A stretch of DNA of 64,000 nt from Streptomyces shenzhenensis (GCF_003688995.1 NZ_PENI01000008.1:1-64000); one strand, 5' to 3'. Counted from the stretch's first letter, positions 36,185 through 45,300 are shown. The notes: a model not told the origin generated them from the letters alone. A program made the numbers and translations.

Positions 36185-36804
36185 CCCCTGCCGACCACAG
36201 CGACGACTTCTTCGCCCGGCACCTGGCCGCTACCCCCGTCATCGGCATCTTCCGCGGCCACGACCCGGCCACCACCGTCGAACTGTGCCGACACGCCTGG
36301 GACTTCGGCGTCGGCCTCGTCGAGATCCCCGTCCAGTCCGCGGCCGCCCTGCCCTCGCTCGCAGCGGCGGCCGAAGCGGCCCGCGCCCACGGCAGACACG
36401 TCGGGGCCGGCACGGTGACCACCACCGAGCGGCTGCGGACGGTCAGGGACGTCGGTGCCGCCTTCACCGTGGCCCCCGGACTGCACCCGGACGTCGTCGA
36501 GGCCTCGGCAGACGCCGGCCTTCCCCACCTGCCGGGCGTCGCCACCGCCACCGACATCGCCAACGCTCTCGCCCTCGGGCACACCTGGCTCAAGGCGTTC
36601 CCCGCCCAACAGCTCGGAGCCGACTGGATCACCGCACACCTCGCGCCGTTCCCGGACGTGCACTTCGTCGCCACCGGCGGAATCAGCGCCCACAACGCCG
36701 CCGCATTCCTGGCAGCCGGATGCGCCGCGGTCGCCGTGGGCTCGGCCCTGGCCGACCCGACCACCCTGCCGCTCCTGCGGGAGGCGGTGAGCCCCGTGCA
36801 CTGA
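36181..36804 (+). CDS. KDPG/KHG-type aldolase
   Basis: 207 residues from ATG 36181, overlapping the IclR stop by ATGA. Class I aldolase of the Eda family: TPVIGIFRGHDPATTVELC, GLVEIPVQS with the active-site Glu, VGAGTV, and the Schiff-base Lys in TWLKAFPAQQLG, then the phosphate loop FVATGGISAHNAAAFLAAG. It cleaves a 2-keto-3-deoxy-6-phospho acid to pyruvate and glyceraldehyde-3-phosphate. With the dehydratase and kinase it completes an Entner-Doudoroff-type branch. Confidence 0.92.
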   Translation: MTPADHSDDFFARHLAATPVIGIFRGHDPATTVELCRHAWDFGVGLVEIPVQSAAALPSLAAAAEAARAHGRHVGAGTVTTTERLRTVRDVGAAFTVAPGLHPDVVEASADAGLPHLPGVATATDIANALALGHTWLKAFPAQQLGADWITAHLAPFPDVHFVATGGISAHNAAAFLAAGCAAVAVGSALADPTTLPLLREAVSPVH

Positions 36805-36844
36805 CCCTCGGCCACCCAACACCTCCCGGAAGCCGACAGCCCCA

Positions 36845-36881
36845 CTGCGGGCCCGCCGACACCCCCTCCGCGGACCCGCAG
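36845..36881 (+). terminator. Imperfect hairpin after aldolase
   Basis: Arms of 15 bases (CTGCGGGCCCGCCGA / TCCGCGGACCCGCAG) pair with two mismatches around a 7-base loop, about 40 bp after the aldolase stop. Probably a terminator closing the catabolic operon. Confidence 0.55.
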
Positions 36882-36914
36882 CTTCACACCGGCGCGCGCA
36901 GAACGAGTCGCGCA

Positions 36915-36926
36915 GGTGTCGACACC
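36915..36926. promoter_or_regulatory. 12-bp palindrome upstream of MHS transporter
   Basis: GGTGTCGACACC is perfectly symmetric and lies between the operon-end hairpin and the transporter gene. It could be an operator for the transporter; it differs from the GTTGCAA site, so the same regulator is not implied. Confidence 0.35.
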
Positions 36927-37187
36927 GGCACAGCTCACCGCCGGGCCCCTGCCCTGCGCCGGCCGGCGGAACAACGGCCGTCATACGACCCCCGCCCGTC
37001 TTCCGGTCTGCCGCAGACCGCCGCGTGCCGACCGCGCGGGGACCATGCCGCGCCGCTCCGCCGACGACACCCCACCGTTCCGGAACAGCCCCTCCCGGCG
37101 GCAGCCCACGAGCCGCACACCCCGTACCGGGGCATCGCACTGCATTTCAACGACGAACCAGCAAGGCGATCCTGAAAAGAGTCCTAC

Positions 37188-38564
37188 ATGGCACGCACAC
37201 CCTCCTCAGCCGAGCTCGACCCGAAGGCCATCAGACGTGTGGTCGTGGCGAGTTCCATCGGCACCGTCATCGAGTGGTACGACTTCGCGCTGTACGGCGT
37301 GGCATCCGCGCTGGTCTTCGGCCCCCTGTTCTTCCCGAGCCAGAGTTCCGTGGCCGGCACCCTCGCCTCGTTCGCGGTCTTCGCCGTGGCGTTCTTCGTC
37401 AGGCCCCTCGGCGGCCTCATCGCCGCACACGTGGGCGACCGCGTCGGACGCAAGCCCGTCCTGGTCTTCACCATCACACTGATGGGAGCGGCCACCGTGG
37501 CCGTCGGCCTGCTGCCGACCTACGACGTCGTCGGAGGCTGGGCCCCGGTCCTGCTGCTGATCACCCGCATCCTGCAAGGCATAGGGGCGGGCGCCGAGTT
37601 CGCCGGAGCCGTCACCACCGTCGCCGAGTACGCGCCCGAGGACCGCCGCGGCTTCTACACCTCCTTCGCCCAGGCCTCCGTCGGCGCCGCGTTCGTGCTC
37701 TCGACCGGCTTCTTCTCGATCCTCGCCACGATTCCCGAGCACATCCTGCTCGGCTGGGCCTGGCGCATCCCCTTCCTGGCCAGCTTCGTCATCTTCGCCG
37801 TGGCCCTGTTCATCCGGAGCCGTATCGAGGAGACACCTGACTTCGTCCAGGCCCGGGAGACCATCCGGGCCCAGGAGGGCACGACGTCAACCGCCCGCAA
37901 GATCCCCGTCGTCCAAGCGCTGCGGGAGCGCCCCCGCCACCTCGTGGTGGGCCTGCTGTGCGGTTCCGGGCTGAACGTGGCCGGCTATCTCGTCAACACG
38001 TTCTCGCTCAGCTACCTCAAGAACACCCTGGGCGTCTCGGCGACGGTGGCCACGGTCGGTGTGGTCGTGGCCATGGCCAGCAGCATCGTCGCCGTGCCCC
38101 TGTTCGGCCGGCTCTCCGACCGGGTGGGACGCGCGCCCGTACTCGCCGGCGGGGCCATCTTCACCGCGTGCTACATCCCGCCGTACTTCCTGCTGCTGCA
38201 GACCGAGCAGCCCGTCCTGATCGTCCTCGCCATGACGATCGCCTACGGCGTCGGGCAGAGCGCGATGCTCGGCTCGCAGTCGGCGTTCCTGTCGGAGCTG
38301 TTCGAGACCCGCTACCGCTTCACCGCGATCGCCTTCTCCCGCGAGCTGAACGTGATGGTGCTGGGAGGCACCACCCCGTTCATCGCGACCGCCCTGGTGG
38401 CCGCGGTGGACGGGCCCTGGCTGGTGGTCGGATTCGTGATCGTCTGCCAGGCACTGACCTTGCTGGCGCTCGCCCTGGCGCGTTCCTCCCGCACCCATGC
38501 GGAGCGGGCGGACTCCGGCGCACTCGACGGCGACGGCAGTACGGCGCTCACCTCGCACGCCTGA
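37188..38564 (+). CDS. MFS transporter, metabolite:H+ symporter (MHS) type
   Basis: 458 residues from ATG 37188. Twelve membrane segments with the MHS signature: SIGTVIEWYDFALYGVASAL in helix 1, RPLGGLIAAHVGDRVGRKPV in loop 2-3, and ILQGIGAGAEFAGAVTTVAE in helix 4. Members such as KgtP, ShiA and ProP import organic acids or zwitterions with protons. Adjacent to the sugar-acid catabolic genes on the same strand, it is the likely importer of the acid substrate. Confidence 0.9.
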   Translation: MARTPSSAELDPKAIRRVVVASSIGTVIEWYDFALYGVASALVFGPLFFPSQSSVAGTLASFAVFAVAFFVRPLGGLIAAHVGDRVGRKPVLVFTITLMGAATVAVGLLPTYDVVGGWAPVLLLITRILQGIGAGAEFAGAVTTVAEYAPEDRRGFYTSFAQASVGAAFVLSTGFFSILATIPEHILLGWAWRIPFLASFVIFAVALFIRSRIEETPDFVQARETIRAQEGTTSTARKIPVVQALRERPRHLVVGLLCGSGLNVAGYLVNTFSLSYLKNTLGVSATVATVGVVVAMASSIVAVPLFGRLSDRVGRAPVLAGGAIFTACYIPPYFLLLQTEQPVLIVLAMTIAYGVGQSAMLGSQSAFLSELFETRYRFTAIAFSRELNVMVLGGTTPFIATALVAAVDGPWLVVGFVIVCQALTLLALALARSSRTHAERADSGALDGDGSTALTSHA

Positions 38565-38872
38565 AGCACGCGCGAGGCGAGCCGGCGGACACCCGCGCCG
38601 GCACCTTGCGGTCCCGACCGACTGTCGGGGCCGCAAGCGCCGTACGCGGGCAGCGCTCCGTCACCGGGGCGATGACGCGTCGCGACCGGCACGACAACCG
38701 GGCCAAGACTGCCGGTCCACGGCAATGACACGACCGGGAACGCGGCGCCACGATAGTGCCGCAGGACGTCCTGTGCGCGGACGGGACGACCTGACGCCGG
38801 CACGCTCCAGACTCTCACGCAGGACGCCGACCAGCGATTCATGGGAGCCTGGGGGAGAGGAAGGGGGACGAG
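38565..38872 (+). other. Intergenic region between MHS transporter and caspase locus
   Basis: 308 bp containing one strong hairpin (annotated separately) and no convincing coding sequence or promoter consensus. It separates the catabolic island from the EACC1/caspase genes. Confidence 0.7.
38605..38637 (+). terminator. Strong hairpin terminator
   Basis: A 14-position stem, CTTGCGG-t-CCCGAC paired with GTCGGG-g-CCGCAAG (one T-G wobble), around a 5-base loop, 41 bp after the transporter stop. Confidence 0.8.
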
Positions 38873-39103
38873 ATGACCGCAGTGCTCGTACTGTTCGGCG
38901 TACTCGGCGGGGCCGTCGTGCTCCTGGTCGTCATCCTGATGCGTCGGACCAGCAGTCGGACGGAGACGGCCGACGGCCTGCTGATCGAGCGTGAGGCACG
39001 CCTCCAGGCGCAGATCGACCGGGTTTCGTTCAACGCCCGAGCGGTCGACAATTCCCTGCCCACGACGAGCGACGCCTATCACCGCCGACACCGGCCGCGC
39101 TGA
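38873..39103 (+). CDS. Small single-pass membrane protein
   Basis: 76 residues from ATG 38873 after a purine-rich site (GAGAGGAAGGGGG). Residues 3-23 (AVLVLFGVLGGAVVLLVVIL) form one membrane helix, followed by RR and a charged cytoplasmic tail with coiled-coil potential (LLIEREARLQAQIDRVSFN). It precedes the EACC1-like gene by 127 bp on the same strand and may anchor or signal for that system. No homologous family recognised. Confidence 0.65.
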   Translation: MTAVLVLFGVLGGAVVLLVVILMRRTSSRTETADGLLIEREARLQAQIDRVSFNARAVDNSLPTTSDAYHRRHRPR

Positions 39104-39230
39104 GCAGCCTCGCCCCTGTGGCGTCCTCGGCGGAGACAGCACTGCCGCGGCTTCCAACTCGGCTGATCCATCGTGCCGTTCGCCAATATCCTGGACGGAG
39201 GACAACGACGAGCAGGGAGCAGGGGGAAGA

Positions 39231-39671
39231 ATGACCGAGGGCGGAACTCTGCACCTGGTCGTGTCGGGCGAGGCCGATGTGGATGCGGAGGAACTGGAGT
39301 CCCTCACAGGGCAGTTGAGACGACTGCTGCTCGAACTGGACGTGGCGGACGTCCGGCGGGTCCGGTCCGACGGCCTGCCTCCCGAAGGGGCCAAGTCGGG
39401 AGAACTCCTGGCGGTCGGCGCGCTTGCCGTCAGCCTTGCGCCCGCCGTGCTGCGTCCCGTTCTCCGCCTGGTCGAGACATGGATGCAGAACCGCCCGGTC
39501 CGTACGGTCAGGGTGGAGCTGGACGGACGCAGCATCGAAATCGGCCACGCCACGAGCGAGCAGCAACAACGCCTGCTGGAAGCCTTCCTGGAAGGGGCGG
39601 GCGCGTCGGGGGTCAGCGAGCCGCCGTCGTCCGGTGATCTCCGCCCGCCGGCTCCCGGGCAGGACGGATGA
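39231..39671 (+). CDS. EACC1-like effector-associated constant component
   Basis: 146 residues from ATG 39231 with AGGGGGAAG upstream. An acidic N-terminal beta/alpha region (LHLVVSGEADVDAEELESLT, LDVADVRRVRSDGLPPEGAK) leads to a hydrophobic stretch (GELLAVGALAVSLAPAVLRP), a helix with VETWMQNRPVRTVRVELDGR and a short tail. This matches the small EACC1 proteins found next to caspase or trypsin-like effectors in actinobacterial conflict systems. It overlaps the caspase start by 4 bp (ATGA), indicating stoichiometric expression. It is presumed to regulate or present the effector. Confidence 0.75.
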   Translation: MTEGGTLHLVVSGEADVDAEELESLTGQLRRLLLELDVADVRRVRSDGLPPEGAKSGELLAVGALAVSLAPAVLRPVLRLVETWMQNRPVRTVRVELDGRSIEIGHATSEQQQRLLEAFLEGAGASGVSEPPSSGDLRPPAPGQDG

Positions 39672-41257
39672 GTGTCGCCGGAGGCGAGGGCCGCCGGGAT
39701 GCGCTGCTGATCGCCACCGACACGTACGACGACACCTCACTCAGGTCGCTTCGCTCACCGAGCCAGGACTGCACCGCACTCGCGGCCGTGCTCGCCGACC
39801 CCTACATCGGCGGGTTTCGGACCGAACAACTCAAGGACGCACGGGCCCACCAGGCGATGCGCGCGGTGGAACAGTTCTTCCGGGACCGCAGCCGCGACGA
39901 CCTGCTCCTGCTGCACATCTCGTGCCACGGCATCAAGGACGACGACGGCAGCCTCTACTTCGCCGCGCTGGACACCGACCGCGACCTGCCCGCGTCCACC
40001 GCGATCCCGGCCGCCTTCCTGCGCGACCGGATGAACGGCTGCCGAGCCCGCACGATCGTGGTTCTGCTCGACTGCTGCTACAGCGGGGCGTTCGTGCCCG
40101 GGGCCAAGGGAGACGATCAGGTACACGTCCGGGACGAGCTGGGCGGTCACGGCAGGGTGGTGCTGACGGCGACGAGCCGCACCGAGTACGCATGGGAGGG
40201 AGAGCGGTTGCGCACCAGGGTTCCGCAGCCGTCCCTCTTCACCGGTGCGCTGATCAGGGGCCTGGCCACGGGCGCGGCCGACCTCAACGGCGACGGCCGG
40301 ATCACGGTGACCGAGCTCTACGACTTCGTGTACGAATCCCTGTATCGGTCGGGGGTGAGACAGCGGCCTCGGATGTGGGCGGATGTGGAGTACCAGGTGA
40401 CGATCGCGAGGGTCGCCACGTCACGGCCGCCCTTCGCGGGGGACACGACGGAGAGCGGGCCGGCAGGCGACTCCGCGGCCGGGCCCCGGGACGGGGGACA
40501 GCCGCAACCGGAGCCGACGGTGTCCGCCCGGAGGGGCGAGGACGTCGTTCTCACCCTGGAACTCGACCTCGCCGAGACGGTACGGGGCGCGAAGAAGGAC
40601 GTCGACGTGGACACCGCGATCGTCTGCCCGAACTGCGCCGGCGTCGGAACGGCCGGGGAACCGACGGCACAGCGATGCCAGGAATGCGGGGGCCGGGGCG
40701 AGACCCGGGTGAGACTGCGAGGCCTCGTCCGGCCGCGGACCGACGTACGGCCCTGCCACCGCTGCGACGGCCTCGGTACGGTCCCGCCCCAGCCGTGCTC
40801 CGAGTGTGCGGGTGAGGGCCGGGTCCGCGCCCGGCGCGCGCTCACTGTCGAGGTGCCCGCGGGCAGCACCGACGGGACGCGGCTCACCTTCGCCGGACAG
40901 GGCGAGGCCGGAGCCGGCGGCGGACCGTCAGGGGACCTGTACATCGAGATCGAGGAACGTCCGGACCCTCGTTTCGTACGCGACGGCGACGACCTCCGTG
41001 CCCGTCTGGACCTCACTCGGGCCGAAGCCGCGCTCGGCGGTGCCTTCCCCCTCGACACCCCGCTGGACGGCCGGAGCACCGTGCTGATCTCCCCGGGTGT
41101 ACGCGACGGCCACACCCTCCGCCTGCGCAACCGGGGCATGCCGCGGGCCCAGGGCGACGGCCGCGGTGACCTGTTGGTGCGGGTCGGCCTGCGTGAGAAG
41201 GACGGACCGCCGCCCGGCGGGGCCCCAGACGGAGAAACACACCGTGTGACAGGCTGA
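39668..41257 (+). CDS. Caspase-family protease fused to DnaJ zinc-finger and substrate-binding domains
   Basis: 529 residues from ATG 39668. Caspase-like domain about 8-245: catalytic His87 in HISCHGIKDDDG and Cys137 in VVLLDCCYSGAF. An EF-hand-like loop, DLNGDGRITVTE (205-216), is at its end. After a proline-rich linker (260-288), residues 290-510 match DnaJ without its J-domain: four CxxCxGxG repeats (Cys320/323, 337/340, 363/366, 377/380), then VEVPAGSTDGTRLTFAGQGE and the client-binding beta domain (DLYIEIEERPDPRFVRDGDD). No membrane segment or signal. Fusion of a protease with a chaperone client-binding module suggests activation by unfolded protein; that is inference. Confidence 0.9.
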   Translation: MSVAGGEGRRDALLIATDTYDDTSLRSLRSPSQDCTALAAVLADPYIGGFRTEQLKDARAHQAMRAVEQFFRDRSRDDLLLLHISCHGIKDDDGSLYFAALDTDRDLPASTAIPAAFLRDRMNGCRARTIVVLLDCCYSGAFVPGAKGDDQVHVRDELGGHGRVVLTATSRTEYAWEGERLRTRVPQPSLFTGALIRGLATGAADLNGDGRITVTELYDFVYESLYRSGVRQRPRMWADVEYQVTIARVATSRPPFAGDTTESGPAGDSAAGPRDGGQPQPEPTVSARRGEDVVLTLELDLAETVRGAKKDVDVDTAIVCPNCAGVGTAGEPTAQRCQECGGRGETRVRLRGLVRPRTDVRPCHRCDGLGTVPPQPCSECAGEGRVRARRALTVEVPAGSTDGTRLTFAGQGEAGAGGGPSGDLYIEIEERPDPRFVRDGDDLRARLDLTRAEAALGGAFPLDTPLDGRSTVLISPGVRDGHTLRLRNRGMPRAQGDGRGDLLVRVGLREKDGPPPGGAPDGETHRVTG

Positions 41258-41737
41258 TCACAATGTTCCGGGGGCCCGGTAGAGGCCTCGGCCGGTCCGG
41301 CGGATACGCGAGGCGCCGACAAGGCGGTCGAGCGTGCTGCGGACCCCGTTGATGCTTCCGCTGTCGGAGTCACGCCCCAGAGCCGCCGCAACATCGCGGG
41401 CCCGGACATCGACATCGCCGACTGCGGCGAAGTACTCCATGATCTGCCCGGTGAGCGTGCCGTATTTCTTCTGCCCGTCCGTGTCGGTGCCGGCCGCGGC
41501 GTGACCTTCCGCGTCCCTGTCGGGCCGCGGGGAGACCGCTGTCACGGCCTCGTCGGCTGGGGCGTGCATCAAGGTCTCAAGGGTGCTCAGGGCCCGGTGC
41601 ACCGAGCCGAGATGGGCCAGGACCGCCGCCAACTCCCTCTCCAGCGACTGCTTCTGGATCTGCAGGCGTGCCAATTCGGCCTGAAGGCTCTCGGCGGTGA
41701 GCTCGATGTCGTGTGCCGCGCGGGTTCCAGAAACCAT
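41258..41737 (-). CDS. Coiled-coil winged-helix hypothetical protein
   Basis: 159 residues from ATG 41737, with GAGAGGA upstream. Residues 12-58 form a heptad-rich coiled coil (LTAESLQAELARLQIQKQSL, LEREL, VHRALSTLETL). A disordered acidic linker leads to a winged-helix-like C-terminus (QIMEYFAAVGDVDVRARDVA, SINGVRSTLDRLVGASRIRR, GRGLYRAPG). It could be a DNA-binding regulator. It converges on the caspase gene with zero spacing (stops adjacent). No named family recognised; similar short proteins occur in Streptomyces. Confidence 0.6.
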   Translation of the reverse strand: MVSGTRAAHDIELTAESLQAELARLQIQKQSLERELAAVLAHLGSVHRALSTLETLMHAPADEAVTAVSPRPDRDAEGHAAAGTDTDGQKKYGTLTGQIMEYFAAVGDVDVRARDVAAALGRDSDSGSINGVRSTLDRLVGASRIRRTGRGLYRAPGTL

Positions 41738-42332
41738 GTGATCCTCTCATCCTCACCCCATCCTGCCGCGCCGGGCTCACCTGCGGTGTCGCCCCGCCCG
41801 GACGCGGAAATCGGGTATTCCCCGACATCATACGCAGCGATCTTCAGCGCACCCCTGACGATGGGAACGCGAAGAAACGAGGCAGATGGACATCTCCTGG
41901 ATTATTGCCACTGTGTGCGACTGATGCAACGGGGTGCGAACACACGATCGTCGTGATGCGATCGCCCGCCCGCCAGGCGTCCTGTCAACCGGATGATCCG
42001 CCGTGTTCCTCGCTGTCCGGGTCGTACGAAGCCGGAGCGCGGGTGCTCCGCGACCGCCGATGACGGCGCAGACCAGTGGAGGGGGCGATGCCCGTGCCGG
42101 TCACACCGGACCTGCGTGGGATGTTCACCATGTCGTCACTGCAGAATGTGAGAGAGTGTCAACTCCACCATCCGTGGCGGGCGCAATCCGGGGCGGCGGG
42201 GCCCGGCAGGCGGGATGTGTCCGGCCGCGCAGCGCTGTCCAACGGGCCGTACCCCCGGCCCTGTTCACAGAGCCGCGCAGTCGGCTGGAACACTGTGACA
42301 CGCTCATCATCACGTGAAGGCAAGGTATTGCA
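41738..42332 (+). other. Intergenic region upstream of the amidase gene
   Basis: 595 bp without a supported gene. Short open frames on both strands overlap and lack coding bias or ribosome sites. No strong palindrome or promoter consensus recognised. It should hold promoters for the divergent coiled-coil protein and the amidase. Confidence 0.6.
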
Positions 42333-44228
42333 GTGCACAAGCGTAGGCCGCGACGGCGGCTGCCACTTCTGATCACGGCCGGTGCCCTGGCGGCAGCCGG
42401 CGTCACCTCCGTTCCGCTGCTCGCCCAGGCAGCGGACCCGGACTCGCGGACGGCGGGCCGGCAGCAGGCGTTCGAGCGGGCCGCGGCCGAGTTCGACGTC
42501 CCGCTGCCGATCCTGCTCGGGGTGGCCTACCACCAGTCGGCCTGGGAACCGCACCCCGGCGAACCCAGCACCAGCGGCGGCTACGGTCCGATGCATCTGA
42601 CGGATGTGACGCCCGAGATGATGGCCGGTGGCGACGCGGGAGCGGCGGGCCGTGCGGATCTGAAGCAGATGGCCGCCGCCCCCGCGCTGCACACCCTCCA
42701 GGCGGCGGCGGAGCTGACCGGACTGCCCGCCGAGCAGCTGCGCGCGGACGAGGCCGCCAACATCCGTGGCGGCGCTGCCCTGTTGGCCTCCTACGCGAAG
42801 TCCACCACCGGGGGCACACCGGAGGATCCGGGCAAGTGGTACGCCGCCGTGGCCCGCTACAGCGGGGCCCAGCAGGAGCGCGGGGCGAAGGCGTTCGCCG
42901 ACCGGGTCTTCGCGTCGGTCGAGAAGGGCGTCAGCGAGACGACGGAGGACGGTCAGCGGGTGCGGCTGAACGCCGTCACTGACGTCCGGCCCGCCACGGA
43001 CCAGCTGGCCGGCCTGCATCTGAAGGCGACGGCCGCCGCGCAGACCGAGTGCCCGCCGGCCCTCGACTGCGCCTTCATCCCCGCTGCGGCCGCCAACGGG
43101 CAGGTGTCCGACCGGCCCGCCAACGACATCCGGATCGACTCCATCGTCATCCATGACACCGAGTCGTCCTACGAGTCGGCCATCAACACCTTCCAGACCC
43201 CCGGTGGCGGTTCGGCGCACTACGTGATCCGCTCGTCGGACGGTGCCGTGACCCAGATGGTGCCCACCAAGGACCTGTCCTTCCAGGCCGGCAACTACTC
43301 GACCAACATGCACTCGATCGGCATCGAGCACGAGGGCTACGCCGCCGCCAACGGGACGTGGTACACCCAGGCCCAGTACGAGGCCAGCGCGGAACTCGTC
43401 CGGTATCTGGCCGACCGCTTCGACATTCCGCTGGACCGGCAGCACATCATCGGGCACGACAACGTGCCGGGACCGAACTCCTCCCTCGTCTCCGGGATGC
43501 ACTGGGACCCGGGCCCGTCCTGGAACTGGGAGCGCTACATGCGTCTCCTCGGTGCTCCCGTCGACGCGGCTCACGGCAGCGCACGAATCGGGGAAGCGGT
43601 CACCATCGCGCCCGGGTTCACCCGGAACCAGCAGACGGTGCAGGTCTGCCCGTCCGACGATCCGACGGGTGCCACGCCCGAGTGCACCGAACGGCGCCAG
43701 CCGGCCGACTTCGTCTACCTGCGTACGGCACCCAGCAGCACCGCACCGCTCTTCGGCGACCAGGCCATCCACCCCGACGGCGCGGGTACCAACAGGATCA
43801 ACGACTGGGGCAGCACCGCACAGGCGGGACAGCAGTTCGTCGTGGCCGATCAGCAAGGCGCCTGGACGGCCATCTGGTACAGCGGCAGCAAGGTGTGGTT
43901 CTACAACCCGTACGGGCGCAACACGACCCCCGCCCAGGGGGTGACCGTGATCGAGGCCGCCGGGACCGAGCCCGCCGCGGTGTACGGCAGCAGCTACCCG
44001 GACCGGGACGAATATCCCGCCGGGCTCTCGCCCTCCACCCAGGCACCGCTGAGCTTCTACGACATCCCCGCCGGCCAGGCGTACGTGGCGACCGCGGAAC
44101 CCGCGGCCACCGACGACTACTTCCCCTCCAGCGGCACCGTCGTGACCGGCGGCAAGAAGATGTACACCGTTCAGTACAACCACCGTGTGGCCCTGGTGTA
44201 CGAGTCCGACGTGGTGGCAAAGCGCTGA
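42333..44228 (+). CDS. Secreted N-acetylmuramoyl-L-alanine amidase with N-terminal lysozyme-like domain
   Basis: 631 residues from GTG 42333. Signal peptide 1-33 ([20 protein letters not shown], cleavage near AQA-AD). Residues 40-200 resemble a transglycosylase/lysozyme-like fold ([30 protein letters not shown]). An amidase_2 domain follows, about 265-410: [33 protein letters not shown] and MHWDPGPSW supply zinc ligands. The last 200 residues contain SH3-like units ([17 protein letters not shown]). It cleaves the stem peptide from peptidoglycan outside the cell, for wall remodelling or spore processes. Confidence 0.9.
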   Translation: MHKRRPRRRLPLLITAGALAAAGVTSVPLLAQAADPDSRTAGRQQAFERAAAEFDVPLPILLGVAYHQSAWEPHPGEPSTSGGYGPMHLTDVTPEMMAGGDAGAAGRADLKQMAAAPALHTLQAAAELTGLPAEQLRADEAANIRGGAALLASYAKSTTGGTPEDPGKWYAAVARYSGAQQERGAKAFADRVFASVEKGVSETTEDGQRVRLNAVTDVRPATDQLAGLHLKATAAAQTECPPALDCAFIPAAAANGQVSDRPANDIRIDSIVIHDTESSYESAINTFQTPGGGSAHYVIRSSDGAVTQMVPTKDLSFQAGNYSTNMHSIGIEHEGYAAANGTWYTQAQYEASAELVRYLADRFDIPLDRQHIIGHDNVPGPNSSLVSGMHWDPGPSWNWERYMRLLGAPVDAAHGSARIGEAVTIAPGFTRNQQTVQVCPSDDPTGATPECTERRQPADFVYLRTAPSSTAPLFGDQAIHPDGAGTNRINDWGSTAQAGQQFVVADQQGAWTAIWYSGSKVWFYNPYGRNTTPAQGVTVIEAAGTEPAAVYGSSYPDRDEYPAGLSPSTQAPLSFYDIPAGQAYVATAEPAATDDYFPSSGTVVTGGKKMYTVQYNHRVALVYESDVVAKR

Positions 44229-44340
44229 TCGCGAAGCCGTGACGGCATGCCCGCCCTGACGGGCGGCATGCATACGGTCATCACGCCGTGGGCGTCCCGG
44301 TGGCGGTGCATTCCCCGCGCACGCTGGACATCACGCGGAT

Positions 44341-44372
44341 GGGGGTGGCCCCTGCCGGCAGGGGCCACCCCC
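44341..44372. terminator. Bidirectional hairpin terminator
   Basis: A perfect 14-bp stem (GGGGGTGGCCCCTG and its complement) with a CCGG loop sits between the convergent amidase (stop 44228) and NmrA-like gene (stop 44379). Confidence 0.88.
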
Positions 44373-44378
44373 ACTGGC

Positions 44379-45125
44379 TCACTGCTGCCGCGCGAGCCAG
44401 TCGGCGAACCGGGTCCCGCCGATGTGCGCGCCCGGAGCGGGCAGCAGCGTGCTCTCCTTCAGCTCGGCACCGAAGTACGGGGCGTGCACGTCCGCCACCA
44501 CCGTACGGGGGTCGTTCTTGGCCGCCAGTCCCTTGCCGATGAGCTGGTCGAGCTGGAACGCGTCGGGGCCCGCGACCTCCACCACGCCGTTGACCGGGTC
44601 GCCCACCGCCGTGCGGCCCACCGTCGCGGCCACGTCGTCGGAGGCCACGGGCTGGATCTTCACGGGGGCGAGGCGCACGGTGTCGCCCTCGGTGGCCGCG
44701 GCGGCGATGGCCTTCATGAACTCGAAGAACTGGGTGGCGTGGACGATGGAGTAGGGGATGCCGGACGCCTTGATCAGCTCTTCCTGGGCCTGCTTGGCGC
44801 GGAAGTACCCACTGTCCTGGAGGCGTTGGGTGCCGACCACGGACAGCGCCACGTGGTGCGCCACGCCGGCCTCGGACTCCGCCTTCAGGAGGTTGGTCGT
44901 GGACGTGCGGAAGAAGTCCATGACGGCCTCGTCCTCGAACGAGGGGGAGTTGGACACGTCGATCACGACCGACGCGCCCTTCAGCACCTCGGCCAGACCC
45001 TCGCCCGTCAGCGTGTTGACACCGGTGTTGGGAGCGGCGGCGACCGCCTCATGACCGTGCTCGTTCAGCTTGGCAACCACCTTCGAACCAATGAGCCCGG
45101 TTCCACCGATCACTACGACCTTCAC
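44379..45125 (-). CDS. NmrA/NAD(P)H-binding SDR-like protein (paralogue 1)
   Basis: 248 residues from GTG 45125, with AGAGGA 8 bp upstream; the longer open frame has no site and would run through the promoter. Atypical SDR: VKVVVIGGTGLIGSKVVAKL binds NAD(P), then VVIDVSNSPSFEDEAVMDFF and GIPYSIVHATQFFEFMKAIA. The Tyr-x3-Lys is weak. A close paralogue lies at 47708. Both belong to the epimerase type that accompanies ECF41 sigma factors (COE: carboxymuconolactone decarboxylase, oxidoreductase, epimerase). Its promoter carries the shared GTCACA-N16-GTC motif. Confidence 0.88.
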   Translation of the reverse strand: MKVVVIGGTGLIGSKVVAKLNEHGHEAVAAAPNTGVNTLTGEGLAEVLKGASVVIDVSNSPSFEDEAVMDFFRTSTTNLLKAESEAGVAHHVALSVVGTQRLQDSGYFRAKQAQEELIKASGIPYSIVHATQFFEFMKAIAAAATEGDTVRLAPVKIQPVASDDVAATVGRTAVGDPVNGVVEVAGPDAFQLDQLIGKGLAAKNDPRTVVADVHAPYFGAELKESTLLPAPGAHIGGTRFADWLARQQ

Positions 45126-45218
45126 AACGGATTCCTCTCGGAGATTTTCAGTGCGCGGCGCGCACTTCGTGCGCTGAACCGCCTGCCGACACCGGGTGAA
45201 TGTGCCGGTGAAGAGAGA

Positions 45219-45245
45219 GACAGGACAGCGGCCCCGGTTGTGACA
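45219..45245 (-). promoter_or_regulatory. ECF41-type promoter for NmrA-like paralogue 1
   Basis: On the minus strand TGTCACA (45245-45239), a 16-bp spacer and TGTC (45222-45219). The last base is 94 bp before the GTG at 45125. Same design as six other promoters in 45.2-53.4 kb. Confidence 0.75.
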
Positions 45246-45273
45246 GGAGCGCTTGCTCGCCGCGACCATGGGC

Positions 45274-45300
45274 AGTCACACAGCGGGTCGCCGTCTGGTC
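45274..45300 (+). promoter_or_regulatory. ECF41-type promoter for GNAT gene
   Basis: AGTCACA (45274-45280), a 16-bp spacer and GGTC (45297-45300), 91 bp before the ATG at 45391. It is back to back with the NmrA promoter at 45219-45245, so one sigma factor could drive both directions. Confidence 0.6.

Larger units (their letters stand above)
36805..37187 (+). other. Intergenic region between aldolase and MHS transporter
   Basis: 383 bp with no convincing gene. It holds an imperfect hairpin (36845-36881) and a 12-bp palindrome (36915-36926), annotated separately. The remainder is GC-rich with no recognised promoter consensus; open frames across it lack coding character. Confidence 0.7.

Noticed and set aside
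41245..41251. TGTGACA inside the end of the caspase gene
   Set aside because: Lies within coding sequence, lacks the -10 partner and faces into the caspase gene.
42294..42300. TGTGACA (TGTCACA on minus strand) upstream of the amidase
   Set aside because: Wrong strand for the amidase, and no matching -10 or minus-strand gene at the right distance.
42159..44273. 704-codon minus-strand frame opposite the amidase
   Set aside because: Shadow of the amidase gene; no recognisable protein.
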